Assembly: GCA_017445145.1 (NCBI GenBank)
Contig: JAFSVI010000180.1
Span: forward strand, 1 to 47,037
Direction of reading: 5' to 3'
Length of the DNA: 47,037 bases
Origin: Bacteroidaceae bacterium
GTDB taxonomy: Bacteria; Bacteroidota; Bacteroidia; Bacteroidales; Bacteroidaceae
Below, piece after piece: positions 8,299 to 17,403 of this stretch. Position 1 is the stretch's first letter. Every line of letters starts with the position of its first letter. The position numbers and the translations under genes were made by a program. Below the pieces are notes generated by a model. The model made no database searches and was not told the origin of the DNA. It worked only from the letters and a program-made list of their open reading frames with translations.

Positions 8299-9279
8299 AT
8301 GACAAGCCACGACAACTGGCAAGGCAGCAGCAACGCCACCGACGAACTCTACATGCAACGATGCATTGAGCTGGCACGCCACGGCATGGCCGCCGCACCA
8401 CCCAACCCCATGGTGGGAGCCGTCATCGTACACCAGGGACGCATCATCGGCGAGGGATGGCACCGGCGCTGCGGCGGACCCCACGCCGAGGTCAACGCCA
8501 TAGCCTCGGTGGCACCCACCGACGCACACCTGCTGCCGGAAGCCACCATCTACGTCAGCCTCGAGCCATGCTCACACTGGGGACGCACGCCGCCATGTGC
8601 CGACCTCATCGTGGAGAAAGGGCTGCGACGCGTGGTGGTTGGATGCCAGGACCCCTTCGCCAAGGTGAGCGGACGCGGCATCGAGCGTCTGCGCCAGGCC
8701 GGCATCGACGTCACCGTGGGCGTGCTGCAGGAGGAATGCCTCCGCCTGAACCGACGCTTCATCACCTTCCACACCCGCCAGCGGCCGTGGATAACGCTGA
8801 AGTGGGCGCAGAGCGCCGACGCATACATCGACCGCCGCCGCACGAGCCGGGCCGACGGCAGCCCCGTGCATTTCTCCAGCGCATGGACGCAGACACTCGT
8901 ACACCGCCTGCGGGCACACCACCAAGCCATCGTCGTCGGCCGCCGCACATGGGAACTCGACGCACCGGCGCTCACCACACGCCTCTGGCCAGGGCCGTCG
9001 CCCATGCCGTGCGTGTTGAGCAAGACCATGGCGCCAAGCACCGACACACGCCCCGCCGTGTATGCCTCCATAGCGCAGCTGCTCGCCGACCTGCACCGCC
9101 AAGGGCGCCAGGCGCTGCTCGTGGAGGGCGGTGCTGCCACGCTGCAGGCGTTTATCGACGCCGACCTCTGGGACGAGGCCTACGTGGAGAAGAGCGACAT
9201 CGTGCTGGGCAGCGGCGTGCCGGCACCACGCCTCCCGGCCGACACAAAAGGGCGGCAGCTGCACGTTAACTTTGCTTAA
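8299..9279 (+). CDS. ribD: Riboflavin biosynthesis deaminase/reductase
   Basis: Bifunctional enzyme of riboflavin synthesis: the N-terminal domain deaminates diaminohydroxyphosphoribosylaminopyrimidine and the C-terminal domain reduces the ribosyl side chain with NADPH. The protein has 326 residues. Deaminase zinc ligands are His62 (HAEVNA, with catalytic Glu64), Cys91 and Cys100 (EPCSHWGRTPPC). The reductase part starts near RPWITLKWAQSADAYI, with VVGRRTWELD and LVEGGAATLQAFID. The last strand of the reductase is present, so the protein is complete. It is divergent from prmC with 76 bp between the starts, which leaves no room for an FMN riboswitch. Confidence 0.95.
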   Translation: MTSHDNWQGSSNATDELYMQRCIELARHGMAAAPPNPMVGAVIVHQGRIIGEGWHRRCGGPHAEVNAIASVAPTDAHLLPEATIYVSLEPCSHWGRTPPCADLIVEKGLRRVVVGCQDPFAKVSGRGIERLRQAGIDVTVGVLQEECLRLNRRFITFHTRQRPWITLKWAQSADAYIDRRRTSRADGSPVHFSSAWTQTLVHRLRAHHQAIVVGRRTWELDAPALTTRLWPGPSPMPCVLSKTMAPSTDTRPAVYASIAQLLADLHRQGRQALLVEGGAATLQAFIDADLWDEAYVEKSDIVLGSGVPAPRLPADTKGRQLHVNFA

Positions 9280-9369
9280 ATCACGCCACTGACGCCAAAA
9301 AAACGCTAAACTTTTGCCAGCTGCGGCAAAAATAGAGGGCCGAACGCCCCAACAATCGTAAATTATACT

Positions 9370-9377
9370 TACCTTTG
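9370..9377 (+). promoter_or_regulatory. TAnnTTTG -7 box for lipoprotein gene
   Basis: TACCTTTG matches the Bacteroidetes -7 consensus, 23 bp before the ATG at 9401. No well-placed -33 TTTG is present. Confidence 0.5.
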
Positions 9378-9400
9378 CCCCGCTTTTCAAGACACTGACG

Positions 9401-10402
9401 ATGAAGAAACCAATATATGCTATCCTGGCTATGCTCGCACTGGCGGCCGCCTCATGTTCCAAGAGCAGCGACGACGACGCCACGTTGAGCGACAACTGCT
9501 ACATCAGCGCATTCACGCTGGGGCAGATGCAGCGCAGCGTCAGCACAACCACGGCAGCAGGCAACGACACCACATACACCGTGGCCTACTCAGGCTCGGC
9601 ATTCCCCATGACCATTGACCAGCGCGCACAAACCATCACCATGGCCACGCCGCTGCTCATGAACACACACCTCGACGCCGTGCTCACCACAGTGACATTC
9701 ACCGGCGCGCTGGTGCATGCACCTGAGAACGACACCACGACGTGGGCGACATACAGCACGACCGACAGTGTGGATTTCACCACACCACGCATATACCGCG
9801 TCGTCTCCACCGACGGCAAGAGCCATCGCGACTACCGCGTGTGGCTCACCACACGCTCCACGCTGGCCGACACATACACGTGGCAACGCTCGGAGACGGC
9901 CATGCCGCAGGTGCAGATGATAGCCATCGACTGGGCACTCACCGACGAGATCACCGACAACTACCAGATCATGGCGGAGCTGTACTACGTGCAGCGCAAC
10001 GGCAACACACGCCTCATGCTGGCGTGCCGCAGAAACGGGGCCGACGCCACCGAACCCCTCGCCATCTGGAGCCGCTTACTCCATGACAGCGACCCCTGGA
10101 CACGCTTCGACATCGCGCCCGACAACCCCTACGGCCTCGTGGCACCCGGCCAGCTGGCTCTCGTGAGCTACGACAACTACCTCATGGCCTTCGTGGCTGG
10201 CTCGCGCACCATCTACGTGAGCCACGACAACGGCATCACCTGGAAAACAGACTCAAACCTCAGCATACCCTCCGACATCAACCTCACCGCCGACGACGGC
10301 ACACCGCTGCCCATGTCGGCAATGGCCATGGGAGCCACCATCTGGCTCGCCGTGGGCAGCGACGTGTGGACCCTGTGCAGCAACAGCTACGGGGAACAGT
10401 GA
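9401..10402 (+). CDS. Lipoprotein, DUF6242-like
   Basis: Predicted lipoprotein of unknown function, 333 residues. The signal peptide MKKPIYAILAMLALAAASC ends in a lipobox with acylated Cys19, followed by Ser-Lys-Ser-Ser-Asp-Asp-Asp; a run of acidic residues after the Cys is typical of exported Bacteroidetes surface lipoproteins. Residues about 30-150 resemble the beta-sandwich start of DUF6242-type proteins (DNCYISAFTLGQ, then TITMATPLLMNTHLDAVLTTVTFTGA). The rest holds repeated short strands (YVSHDNGITWKTD, TIWLAVGSDVWTL) that recall sialidase or BNR-type propeller blades. It may be shorter than other family members; I cannot check. It has its own -7 box. The family name is from memory and tentative. 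Confidence 0.6.
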   Translation: MKKPIYAILAMLALAAASCSKSSDDDATLSDNCYISAFTLGQMQRSVSTTTAAGNDTTYTVAYSGSAFPMTIDQRAQTITMATPLLMNTHLDAVLTTVTFTGALVHAPENDTTTWATYSTTDSVDFTTPRIYRVVSTDGKSHRDYRVWLTTRSTLADTYTWQRSETAMPQVQMIAIDWALTDEITDNYQIMAELYYVQRNGNTRLMLACRRNGADATEPLAIWSRLLHDSDPWTRFDIAPDNPYGLVAPGQLALVSYDNYLMAFVAGSRTIYVSHDNGITWKTDSNLSIPSDINLTADDGTPLPMSAMAMGATIWLAVGSDVWTLCSNSYGEQ

Positions 10403-10452
10403 CGGGGGCGACGCACACACAGTGTCAGGCTCTTCAGAGTCTGCAACGCAGA

Positions 10453-11190
10453 TTGAAACACTCACGCACACATAGGCTCACGGCGCTCGCCATGCTCGCC
10501 ATGCTCGCCACGGCGGTCACGGCACAGACGGGCGAGTTGCTGGAATACAAGCAGGAGATAGGCGGCGGGCTTGGGCTGACCTCATACATCGGCGACGCCG
10601 GAGGAGGCTTCCTCAGCCGCCCGGGCATGATGGGCACGCTGCTGTGGCGCTACAACATCAACCCGCGCATGGTCATCAAGGCCAACTTAGGCATGGGTCA
10701 CGTCAGCGGCAACACCAAGGACGTGTTCATCCCGCAGGATGCACTCAGCGAGACACCCGAGGGCGGCCTCCCCGCCCCGGTGATGCGCTTCGGGCGCAAC
10801 GTCATCGACTTCGGCGTGCAGTTTGAGTTCAACTTCCTGGGCTACGGCCGGGGAGCGTCATACAAAGGGCTATCCACATGGACGCCCTACATCCTCGCCG
10901 GAGTGGGCGGCACCGTGGCCACGGGCGGCGGTGGCACGGCAGCCGGCGGGCTCAACATCCCGCTCGGCGTGGGCTTCCGCTACAAGGTGCGGCCGCGGCT
11001 GAACATAGGCCTGGAGTGGAGCGTGCGCTTCACCACCACCGACGGCATCGACGACAACGGCCAGCGCCCCGCCCTCAAAGACCCCTACGGCATCAGCAGC
11101 GGCATGTTCAAGAACAAGGACTGCTACATGCTCGCCTTCGTGTTCCTGACCTACGACATATCACCCAAATACCGCAAATGCAACAATTAG
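10453..11190 (+). CDS. DUF6089-like outer-membrane protein
   Basis: Predicted small outer-membrane beta-barrel protein of unknown function, 245 residues from the TTG at 10453. That start gives a good signal peptide (MKHSRTHRLTALAMLAMLATAVTAQ); the open frame itself runs further upstream, and a GTG at 10399 overlapping the previous stop is the alternative. After the signal, the family-typical EYKQEIGGGLGLTSYIGDAGG appears, then barrel strands and FRYKVRPRLNIGLEWSVRFTTTDGIDD. The Gly-rich AGVGGTVATGGGGTAAGG is a probable loop. It overlaps uppS by 13 nt, so coexpression with the envelope cluster is likely. The family assignment rests on recognisable sequence style rather than a search. Confidence 0.65.
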   Translation: MKHSRTHRLTALAMLAMLATAVTAQTGELLEYKQEIGGGLGLTSYIGDAGGGFLSRPGMMGTLLWRYNINPRMVIKANLGMGHVSGNTKDVFIPQDALSETPEGGLPAPVMRFGRNVIDFGVQFEFNFLGYGRGASYKGLSTWTPYILAGVGGTVATGGGGTAAGGLNIPLGVGFRYKVRPRLNIGLEWSVRFTTTDGIDDNGQRPALKDPYGISSGMFKNKDCYMLAFVFLTYDISPKYRKCNN

Positions 11191-11918
11191 ATACATCGCG
11201 CATACCGCAGCACATCGCCATCATCATGGACGGCAACGGACGATGGGCCAAGGCCAAAGGCCTGCCACGCACGGCGGGGCACGTCGAAGGCGTGGAGGCC
11301 GTGCGCCGCGTCACGGAGGAGTGCACGCGCCTCGGCGTGAAGTTCCTCACGCTCTACACCTTCTCCACCGAGAACTGGAACCGACCCGCCGACGAGGTGA
11401 GCGCGCTCATGGGGCTCGTGCTCTCGAGCCTCGAGGAGGAAATCTTCCAGAAGAACAACGTGCGCTTCCGCGTCATCGGCGAGCGCTATCGTCTGCCGCG
11501 CGAGGTGCGCGACAAACTCGAGGAGGTGGAAGCCCACACCCGCGACAACACGGCCATGACCATGGTCGTGGCGTTGAGCTATTCCGCCCGCTGGGAAATC
11601 ACCAACGCCATGCGTGACCTCTACGTGGATATGCAGAGCGTCGTGGGCAGCGGGAAGACGGAGGACGACATCGACGAGCACCTCATCAGCCGCTACATGC
11701 AAACCAGCTTCATGCCCGACCCCGACCTGCTCATACGCACCGGAGGCGAGCTGCGCATCAGCAACTTCCTCCTTTGGCAGATAGCCTACTCCGAACTCTA
11801 TTTCTGCGACACCTACTGGCCCGACTTCGGCGCCGAGGAGCTGCGACGCGCCATCGCCGAATACCAGAGCCGCGAGCGACGCTACGGCATGACCAGCGAA
11901 CAGGTGGCGGAGAGCTGA
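11178..11918 (+). CDS. uppS: Undecaprenyl diphosphate synthase
   Basis: Cis-prenyltransferase that extends farnesyl diphosphate with isopentenyl diphosphate to undecaprenyl diphosphate, the lipid carrier for peptidoglycan and surface glycans. The protein has 246 residues. The signature IAIIMDGNGRWA carries catalytic Asp18; YTFSTENW and DLLIRTGGELRISNFLLWQ follow, then YSELYFCDTYWPDF. The ATG at 11178 lies inside the end of the DUF6089-like gene (13-nt overlap). The bamA gene follows after 44 bp of repeated sequence. It is a complete and typical enzyme. Confidence 0.96.
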   Translation: MQQLDTSRIPQHIAIIMDGNGRWAKAKGLPRTAGHVEGVEAVRRVTEECTRLGVKFLTLYTFSTENWNRPADEVSALMGLVLSSLEEEIFQKNNVRFRVIGERYRLPREVRDKLEEVEAHTRDNTAMTMVVALSYSARWEITNAMRDLYVDMQSVVGSGKTEDDIDEHLISRYMQTSFMPDPDLLIRTGGELRISNFLLWQIAYSELYFCDTYWPDFGAEELRRAIAEYQSRERRYGMTSEQVAES

Positions 11919-11922
11919 CAGC

Positions 11923-11964
11923 GAGAAGTGTAAAGTGAGAAGTGTAAAGTGAAAAGCTAAAAGT
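11923..11964 (+). repeat. Three 14-bp tandem repeats before bamA
   Basis: Two identical copies of GAGAAGTGTAAAGT (11923-11936 and 11937-11950) are followed by a degenerate third copy, GAAAAGCTAAAAGT (11951-11964). The third copy runs into the GTG start codon of bamA at 11963. Such a purine-rich repeat in the leader could vary in copy number and alter translation. Confidence 0.85.
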
Positions 11965-14590
11965 GAAACATAAGAGTTACATATTATCTCTCGTTCTTAT
12001 CCTTGCGGCGGGGGTGAGGCTGATGGCCCAGGAAGAACGCATCACCAACCCCGTCATCGACTATGCCCACACCCCACAGCAGTACATCATCGGCGACATC
12101 ACCGTCGAGGGCGTGAAGGCATACGATGACTTCGTGCTCATAGGACTCTCGGGGCTATCCAAAGGACAGCGAATCACCATACCCGGAGAGGAGATCAGCC
12201 AGGCCATACGCCGCTACTGGCGCAACGGCCTCTTCTCCAACGTGGCCATCAGCATCGACAGCATCGTGGGCAACGAGGCTTTCCTACACATCAAGCTCGC
12301 TGCCAGGCCACGCATATCGCAAATCAACTACAACGGCGTGAAGAAAGGCGAGCGCGAAGACCTGGAGAGCCGTCTGGGCCTCGTGCGCGAAGGCCACCTC
12401 ACGCCCAACATCATCGACCGCACCAAGCGCATTGCCAAGCGCTACTTCGACGACAAGGGCTACAAGAACGCCGAGATAGAAGTCATCCAGCGCGACGACG
12501 TGAGCGACCCGGGGCGCGCCATCGTCGAGATCAACGTCAACAAGCGGTCGAAGGTGAAGGTCAACAGCATCAACGTCATCGGCAACGACAACATGCCGAT
12601 GAGCAAGATCAAGGGAACGCTCATCAAGAACGGAGCCTTCAAGAAGACACATGAGCGCGGACGCATGAGCAGCTGGTTCCGCTCCAAGAAGTTCATCGAG
12701 GAGCGATGGAAGGAGGACAAGGCACGCCTCATCGAAACCTACAACCAGTATGGCTACCGCGACGCACGCATAGTGTATGACTCCGTGCGACCCCACGACG
12801 ACAACAGCGTGGATATCACCATCAAGGTGGAAGAGGGCCACAAGTACTACGTCCGCAACATAGAGTGGGTGGGCAACACCATCTACACCTCCGAGGCACT
12901 GGCCAAGATACTGCGCATGAACAAGGGCGACATCTATAACCAGACACACCTCGAGAAGCGACTCAAGAGCGACGATGACGCCATAGGCAACCTCTACTAC
13001 AACAACGGCTACGTCTTCTACCAGCTCGACCCCGTGGAGAAGAACATCGTCGGCGACAGCGTGGACCTGGAGATGCGCATACAGGAAGGCACACAGGCAT
13101 ACCTCTCGCGAGTCACCATCAACGGCAACGACCGCGTGTATGAGGAAGTCGTCAGGCGCTCGCTGCGCAACAAGCCCGGCGACCTCTTCTCCAAGGAAGC
13201 CATGGAGCGCTCCTACCGCGAGATTGCCAGCATGGGACACTTCGACCCGGAGGCCATAGACTACGACATCAAACCCGACGCCAACAACGGCACCGTCGAT
13301 CTCACCTGGAACCTCACGCCCAAGAGCACAGACCAGGTGGAGTTCTCGCTGGGCTACGGACAGACGGGCGTCATCGGAAAGATAGGCCTGAAGTTCAGCA
13401 ACTTCAGCCTCAAGAACCTTTTCTTCAAAAACGGCATACGCCGTGGCGTGCTGCCACAGGGCAACGGCGAGACCTTCAGCATCAGCGGCCAAACCAACGG
13501 ACGCTACTACCAGGCCTACTCCATCAGCTACCTCGACCCGTGGTTTGGCGGCAAGCGGCCCAACTCGCTGCAGTTCTCGGCCTTCTTCTCCAAGCAGACC
13601 GACGTGAGCGACCGCTACTACAACAGCAGCGTATATAACTCCTACTACAACTACCTCTACGGCTACGGCTCGAGCTACGGCAACTACTATGAGAACTTCT
13701 ACGACCCCGACAAGTACATCAAGATCTACGGCTTCTCGCTCGGCTGGGGCAAGCAGCTCACTTGGCCCGACGACTACTTCCACTTCATGGCCGACCTGAG
13801 CTACACACGCTACTCGCTCAAGGACTGGGAGTACTTCCTCATCTCCAACGGCAACTGCAACAACATAAGCCTCAACTTCACACTCTCACGCAACTCGTCG
13901 GACAACCCCATATACCCGCGTCGAGGCTCCGACTTCACCTTCACCGCCAGCTTCACACCACCCTACTCCCTGTGGGACGGACGCGACTACGCCAACCTCG
14001 CCACCAATCCCAGCGCATCGACATACATGTCGGAGCTACAGGACAAGTACCAGTGGATCGAATACCACAAGTGGAAGTTCAAGAGCCGAGTGTATGTGGC
14101 GCTGACGAAAGCCGTCAAGTGTCCCGTGCTCATGGCACGCGTGGAGTTCGGACTCCTCGGCCACTACAACGTCAACAAGCGCTCGCCATTCGAGACGTTC
14201 TACGTCGGCGGCGACGGCATGAGCGGATACTCCTACAGCTACGCCACCGAGACCATAGGTCTGCGCGGCTACGACAACGGCTCGCTCACACCGCGAGGCT
14301 ACAACGGCTACGCCTACGAACGCCTCACGCTGGAGCTGCGCTATCCCTTCATCCTGAGCAACAGCACCAACATCTACGGCCTCGTGTTCCTCGAGGGTGG
14401 CAACGCCTGGGACAACATCAAGAACTTCAACCCCTTCGACATGAAGCGCTCGGCCGGCGTCGGCGCACGCATCTTCCTGCCCATGGTGGGTCTGCTCGGC
14501 ATCGACTGGGCCTACGGCTTCGACAAGGTGTTTGGCTCCAAGACCTACGGCGGCTCGCAGTTCCACTTCATCCTCGGACAGGAGTTCTGA
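11963..14590 (+). CDS. bamA: Outer membrane protein assembly factor BamA
   Basis: Central beta-barrel subunit of the machine that inserts outer-membrane proteins. The 875-residue protein starts with GTG, has a signal peptide (MKHKSYILSLVLILAAGVRLMAQ), a series of POTRA domains (about residues 40-480; for example GDITVEGVKAYDD, VNSINVIGNDNMPMSKIKG, YVRNIEWVGNTIYTSEAL and SRVTINGNDRVYEEVVRRSL) and a C-terminal barrel. The barrel has the lid-loop region LRGYDNGSLTPRG and ends in GSQFHFILGQEF with terminal Phe. A Tyr-rich stretch near residues 550-585 is an unusual predicted surface loop. Upstream repeats touch the start codon. The three OmpH/Skp-like genes downstream supply matching chaperones. 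Confidence 0.96.
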   Translation: MKHKSYILSLVLILAAGVRLMAQEERITNPVIDYAHTPQQYIIGDITVEGVKAYDDFVLIGLSGLSKGQRITIPGEEISQAIRRYWRNGLFSNVAISIDSIVGNEAFLHIKLAARPRISQINYNGVKKGEREDLESRLGLVREGHLTPNIIDRTKRIAKRYFDDKGYKNAEIEVIQRDDVSDPGRAIVEINVNKRSKVKVNSINVIGNDNMPMSKIKGTLIKNGAFKKTHERGRMSSWFRSKKFIEERWKEDKARLIETYNQYGYRDARIVYDSVRPHDDNSVDITIKVEEGHKYYVRNIEWVGNTIYTSEALAKILRMNKGDIYNQTHLEKRLKSDDDAIGNLYYNNGYVFYQLDPVEKNIVGDSVDLEMRIQEGTQAYLSRVTINGNDRVYEEVVRRSLRNKPGDLFSKEAMERSYREIASMGHFDPEAIDYDIKPDANNGTVDLTWNLTPKSTDQVEFSLGYGQTGVIGKIGLKFSNFSLKNLFFKNGIRRGVLPQGNGETFSISGQTNGRYYQAYSISYLDPWFGGKRPNSLQFSAFFSKQTDVSDRYYNSSVYNSYYNYLYGYGSSYGNYYENFYDPDKYIKIYGFSLGWGKQLTWPDDYFHFMADLSYTRYSLKDWEYFLISNGNCNNISLNFTLSRNSSDNPIYPRRGSDFTFTASFTPPYSLWDGRDYANLATNPSASTYMSELQDKYQWIEYHKWKFKSRVYVALTKAVKCPVLMARVEFGLLGHYNVNKRSPFETFYVGGDGMSGYSYSYATETIGLRGYDNGSLTPRGYNGYAYERLTLELRYPFILSNSTNIYGLVFLEGGNAWDNIKNFNPFDMKRSAGVGARIFLPMVGLLGIDWAYGFDKVFGSKTYGGSQFHFILGQEF

Positions 14591-14671
14591 ACAGCATGAC
14601 AACCCACACGCGCACGCACGCACACGCATATATATAATAAGGAGTAAGCACACATCAACACCAACAAGGCT

Positions 14672-15214
14672 ATGACAACAATGAAACACCTGACAGCCAT
14701 ATTCGCTGTCCTCTTCATCCTCCCTATGGGCGGAGTCATGGAGGTGGCATGCCTCCATGCGCAGAAGTTTGCGCTCATCGACATGGAGTACATCCTCAAG
14801 AACATGCCGGCCTACGAGCGCGCCGGCGAGCAGCTCAACCAAATCTCGCGCAAGTGGCAAGCCGAGGTGGAAGCCCTCAGCCAGGAGGCAAAGGAGCTGT
14901 ACAAGACCTACCAGAGCGAGGCCGTGTTCCTCAGCGCCGAGCAGAAGAAGGCACGCGAGGAAGCCATCGTGGCCAAGGAGAAGGAAGCCGCCGACCTCAA
15001 GAAGAAGTACTTCGGCCCCGAGGGCGAGTTCTTCAAGAAGCGCGAGAGCCTCATGGAACCCATCCACGACGAGATATACAACGTCGTCAAGGACATCAGC
15101 GAGGCCAGGGGCTACAGCCTCATCCTGGACCGTGCCAGCGACAACGGCATCATCTTTGCCTCACCAAAGATCGACATCTCCGCCGAGGTGCTTGCCAAGA
15201 TGGGCCTCAACTGA
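14672..15214 (+). CDS. OmpH/Skp-family periplasmic chaperone (copy 1)
   Basis: Skp-like holdase that binds unfolded outer-membrane proteins in the periplasm and passes them to BamA. The protein has 180 residues: a signal peptide ending near HAQ, a start of the mature domain at KFALIDMEYILKNMPAYERAGEQL, a long charged coiled coil (about 55-135) and a C-terminal core strand, GYSLILDRASDNGIIFASP. The ATG at 14672 is followed by another at 14681 (MKHLTAIFAVLF), which gives an equally good signal peptide. It lies 81 bp after bamA. It is the first of three consecutive paralogues. Confidence 0.9.
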   Translation: MTTMKHLTAIFAVLFILPMGGVMEVACLHAQKFALIDMEYILKNMPAYERAGEQLNQISRKWQAEVEALSQEAKELYKTYQSEAVFLSAEQKKAREEAIVAKEKEAADLKKKYFGPEGEFFKKRESLMEPIHDEIYNVVKDISEARGYSLILDRASDNGIIFASPKIDISAEVLAKMGLN

Positions 15215-15374
15215 CAGTGACCACGTTCAGCATCCACCCCGCCAATACATCAATCCGACCCTTATCCCACGGTTTCTCTCTATTCATCAACACCCTTCAA
15301 CCCACAGTTGCACATGCCGATGCACCCACAGCGGCCACCACAACAGCCATATTAACAACAACCAATAAACAACA

Positions 15375-15875
15375 ATGAAGAAAATCATCTTTGCAGCATT
15401 ACTCATGCTCGCACCTCTCACCATCTTCGCACAGCAGAAGTTCGGCCACTTCAGCATGGCCGACATCGTTCCGTCAATGCCCGAATACACCACCGCACAG
15501 TCTGAGCTGCAAAAGCTCGGCGAGCAGTATGAGGCCGACATCAAGCGCATGCAGGACGAGTTCCAGAAGAAGTATGAGGAGTATCAGAAGGAGCAGGCAA
15601 ACCTCCTCGACAATGTGCGCCAACGCCGCGAAGCCGAGCTACAGGACCTCTCACAGCGCATACAGCAGAGCGCACAGGACAACCAGCAGGCTTTCGAGAA
15701 AGCACGCACAGAGAAGCTGCAGGTCATCTATGAGAAGGTGAACACCGCCGTGAAGAAGATTGGCGACGAGGGCAACTACGTCTATATCATGGACACCTCC
15801 GCCGGAATACCCTACATCAGCACGAAGCTCTCCACCGACGTCACCGCCGACCTCAAGCGTGCCCTCGGCATCTAA
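15375..15875 (+). CDS. OmpH/Skp-family periplasmic chaperone (copy 2)
   Basis: Second Skp-like chaperone of the bamA cluster, 166 residues. The signal peptide MKKIIFAALLMLAPLTIFAQ is followed by QKFGHFSMADIVPSMPEYTTAQSEL, the family's mature N-terminus. The middle is a Lys/Glu/Gln-rich coiled coil (about 45-120), and NYVYIMDTSAGIPYISTKLSTDVT closes the core. A 160-bp gap separates it from copy 1; that gap is AC-rich with no evident gene. Copy 3 begins 19 bp downstream, so the two are probably cotranscribed. Confidence 0.92.
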   Translation: MKKIIFAALLMLAPLTIFAQQKFGHFSMADIVPSMPEYTTAQSELQKLGEQYEADIKRMQDEFQKKYEEYQKEQANLLDNVRQRREAELQDLSQRIQQSAQDNQQAFEKARTEKLQVIYEKVNTAVKKIGDEGNYVYIMDTSAGIPYISTKLSTDVTADLKRALGI

Positions 15876-15894
15876 GACCCACACACAACCGCAC

Positions 15895-16461
15895 ATGAAC
15901 AGCTTACGGCACATAGCATTGGCACTGCTGCTCGCGGCGGGAGCAACCATGCCTCTCGACGCACAGAACGCGGCACCACCACAGGGGCAAACGGCAACGG
16001 CACCTGCCATTCTGGGCTACATAGCCTACAACGCCGTCGTGGCACAGCTGCCCGAATACGCCCAGGCGCAGCAGCAGTTCCAGCAGCTCAAGGCGCAATA
16101 TGAGGCCGAGGCCCAGCGCGCCGAGGACGAGTTCCAGCGCAAGTTCTCCGAGTTCCTGCAGGGCCAGAAGGACTTCCCGCGCAGCATCATGCAGAAACGG
16201 CAGACAGAGCTGCAGCAGCTCATGGAGCAGGGTGTGGCATTCCGCCAGCAGGTGCAGGAGCTACTCGTCAAGGCACAGGGCGAACTCGAGCAGCCCGCAC
16301 GCCAGCGCCTCGATGCCGCCATCGGCGCCGTGGCGGCGCGCCTGGCGCTCGTCTGCGTGGTCAACACCGACTCCAACGCAGCACCCTACCTCGCGCCCGG
16401 GGCGACCATAGACATCACACCCCTCGTCATGCAGGAACTTGGCATCGCCACTAACCCCTGA
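15895..16461 (+). CDS. OmpH/Skp-like periplasmic chaperone (copy 3, divergent)
   Basis: Third, more divergent OmpH-like protein, 188 residues. The signal peptide ends near PLDAQ; a Pro/Gln-rich linker (NAAPPQGQTATAPA) then precedes the Skp-like start AILGYIAYNAVVAQLPEYAQAQQQFQQL. The coiled coil is rich in Gln, Glu and Ala rather than Lys, and the C-terminal strand reads LALVCVVNTDSNAAPYLAPGATIDIT. The ATG at 15895 was chosen over the longer frame, which starts inside copy 2. Most related clusters, as I recall, have two such genes, so this looks like a later duplication with altered charge; its client range may differ. Confidence 0.8.
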   Translation: MNSLRHIALALLLAAGATMPLDAQNAAPPQGQTATAPAILGYIAYNAVVAQLPEYAQAQQQFQQLKAQYEAEAQRAEDEFQRKFSEFLQGQKDFPRSIMQKRQTELQQLMEQGVAFRQQVQELLVKAQGELEQPARQRLDAAIGAVAARLALVCVVNTDSNAAPYLAPGATIDITPLVMQELGIATNP

Positions 16462-16500
16462 CGCCGTCGGGCAGCAACGCCCACACGGGCAAGAGCAAAG

Positions 16501-17346
16501 ATGGCAAACACTGAAATGTCTGAGATGCACAACGCTATAGGAATATTCGACAGCGGCTACGGCGGCCTCACCATACTCGACCAGATACGGCGCCGCCTGC
16601 CGCAGTATGACTACCTCTACATAGGCGACAACGCACGGGCACCCTACGGGCCGCGCTCATACGAGATAGTGTATGAGTTCACGCTGCAGGCCGTGAACAG
16701 GCTCTTCGACATGGGCTGCCCGCTCGTCATCCTTGCATGTAACACCGCATCGGCAAAGGCGCTGCGCACCATACAGCAACACGACCTGCCGCGCATGGCC
16801 GACACCACGCGACGCGTGCTCGGCATCATCCGCCCCACGGTGGAAGCCATAGGAGCCATCACACAGTCACGCCACGTGGGCCTCGTGGCCACACAGGGCA
16901 CCATACGCAGCCACACCTACGAGCTTGAGATAGCCAAGACGGCACCCGACATCGTGGTCACCGCCGAGGCATGCCCCATGTGGGCGCCGCTGGTGGAGAA
17001 CGGCGAGGCCCTCACCGCCGGGGCCGACTTCTTCGTCAGGCGCCACCTGGCAAACCTGCTCCAACGCGACCCGCTCATCGATGCCATCATCCTGGGCTGC
17101 ACGCACTACCCACTGCTCATGGACGCCATACGCCGCCACACACCGCCAACGGTGGCCATCATACCGCAGGGCGAATACGTGGCAGCATCGCTCGAGGACT
17201 ACCTGCGCCGCCACCCCGAGATGCAGCAGCGCCTCACACAGGGAGCCACGGCCACCTTCCTCACCACCGAGCAGACCGACAACTTCGCACCCACGGCACA
17301 GCTCTTCCTCAAGCAACCGGTGCAGGCGCACCATATCAGCCTCTGA
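16501..17346 (+). CDS. murI: Glutamate racemase
   Basis: Cofactor-independent racemase that makes D-glutamate for peptidoglycan. The protein has 281 residues. Both catalytic cysteines are visible: Cys80 in VILACNTASAK and Cys200 in ILGCTHYPLL. The substrate-site motif IFDSGYGGLT lies at residues 15-24 and YIGDNARAPYG at 40-50. Starts at residue 1 (ATG 16501) or at later Met codons (residues 6 and 9) are all possible before the conserved IGIFDSG. It is the last gene of the bamA-ompH envelope cluster, and is cytoplasmic. Confidence 0.95.
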   Translation: MANTEMSEMHNAIGIFDSGYGGLTILDQIRRRLPQYDYLYIGDNARAPYGPRSYEIVYEFTLQAVNRLFDMGCPLVILACNTASAKALRTIQQHDLPRMADTTRRVLGIIRPTVEAIGAITQSRHVGLVATQGTIRSHTYELEIAKTAPDIVVTAEACPMWAPLVENGEALTAGADFFVRRHLANLLQRDPLIDAIILGCTHYPLLMDAIRRHTPPTVAIIPQGEYVAASLEDYLRRHPEMQQRLTQGATATFLTTEQTDNFAPTAQLFLKQPVQAHHISL

Positions 17347-17403
17347 CGCACACCGCCAACACCCCCACAACCAACAGTCACATACACATTAACAGCAAAT
17401 AAA

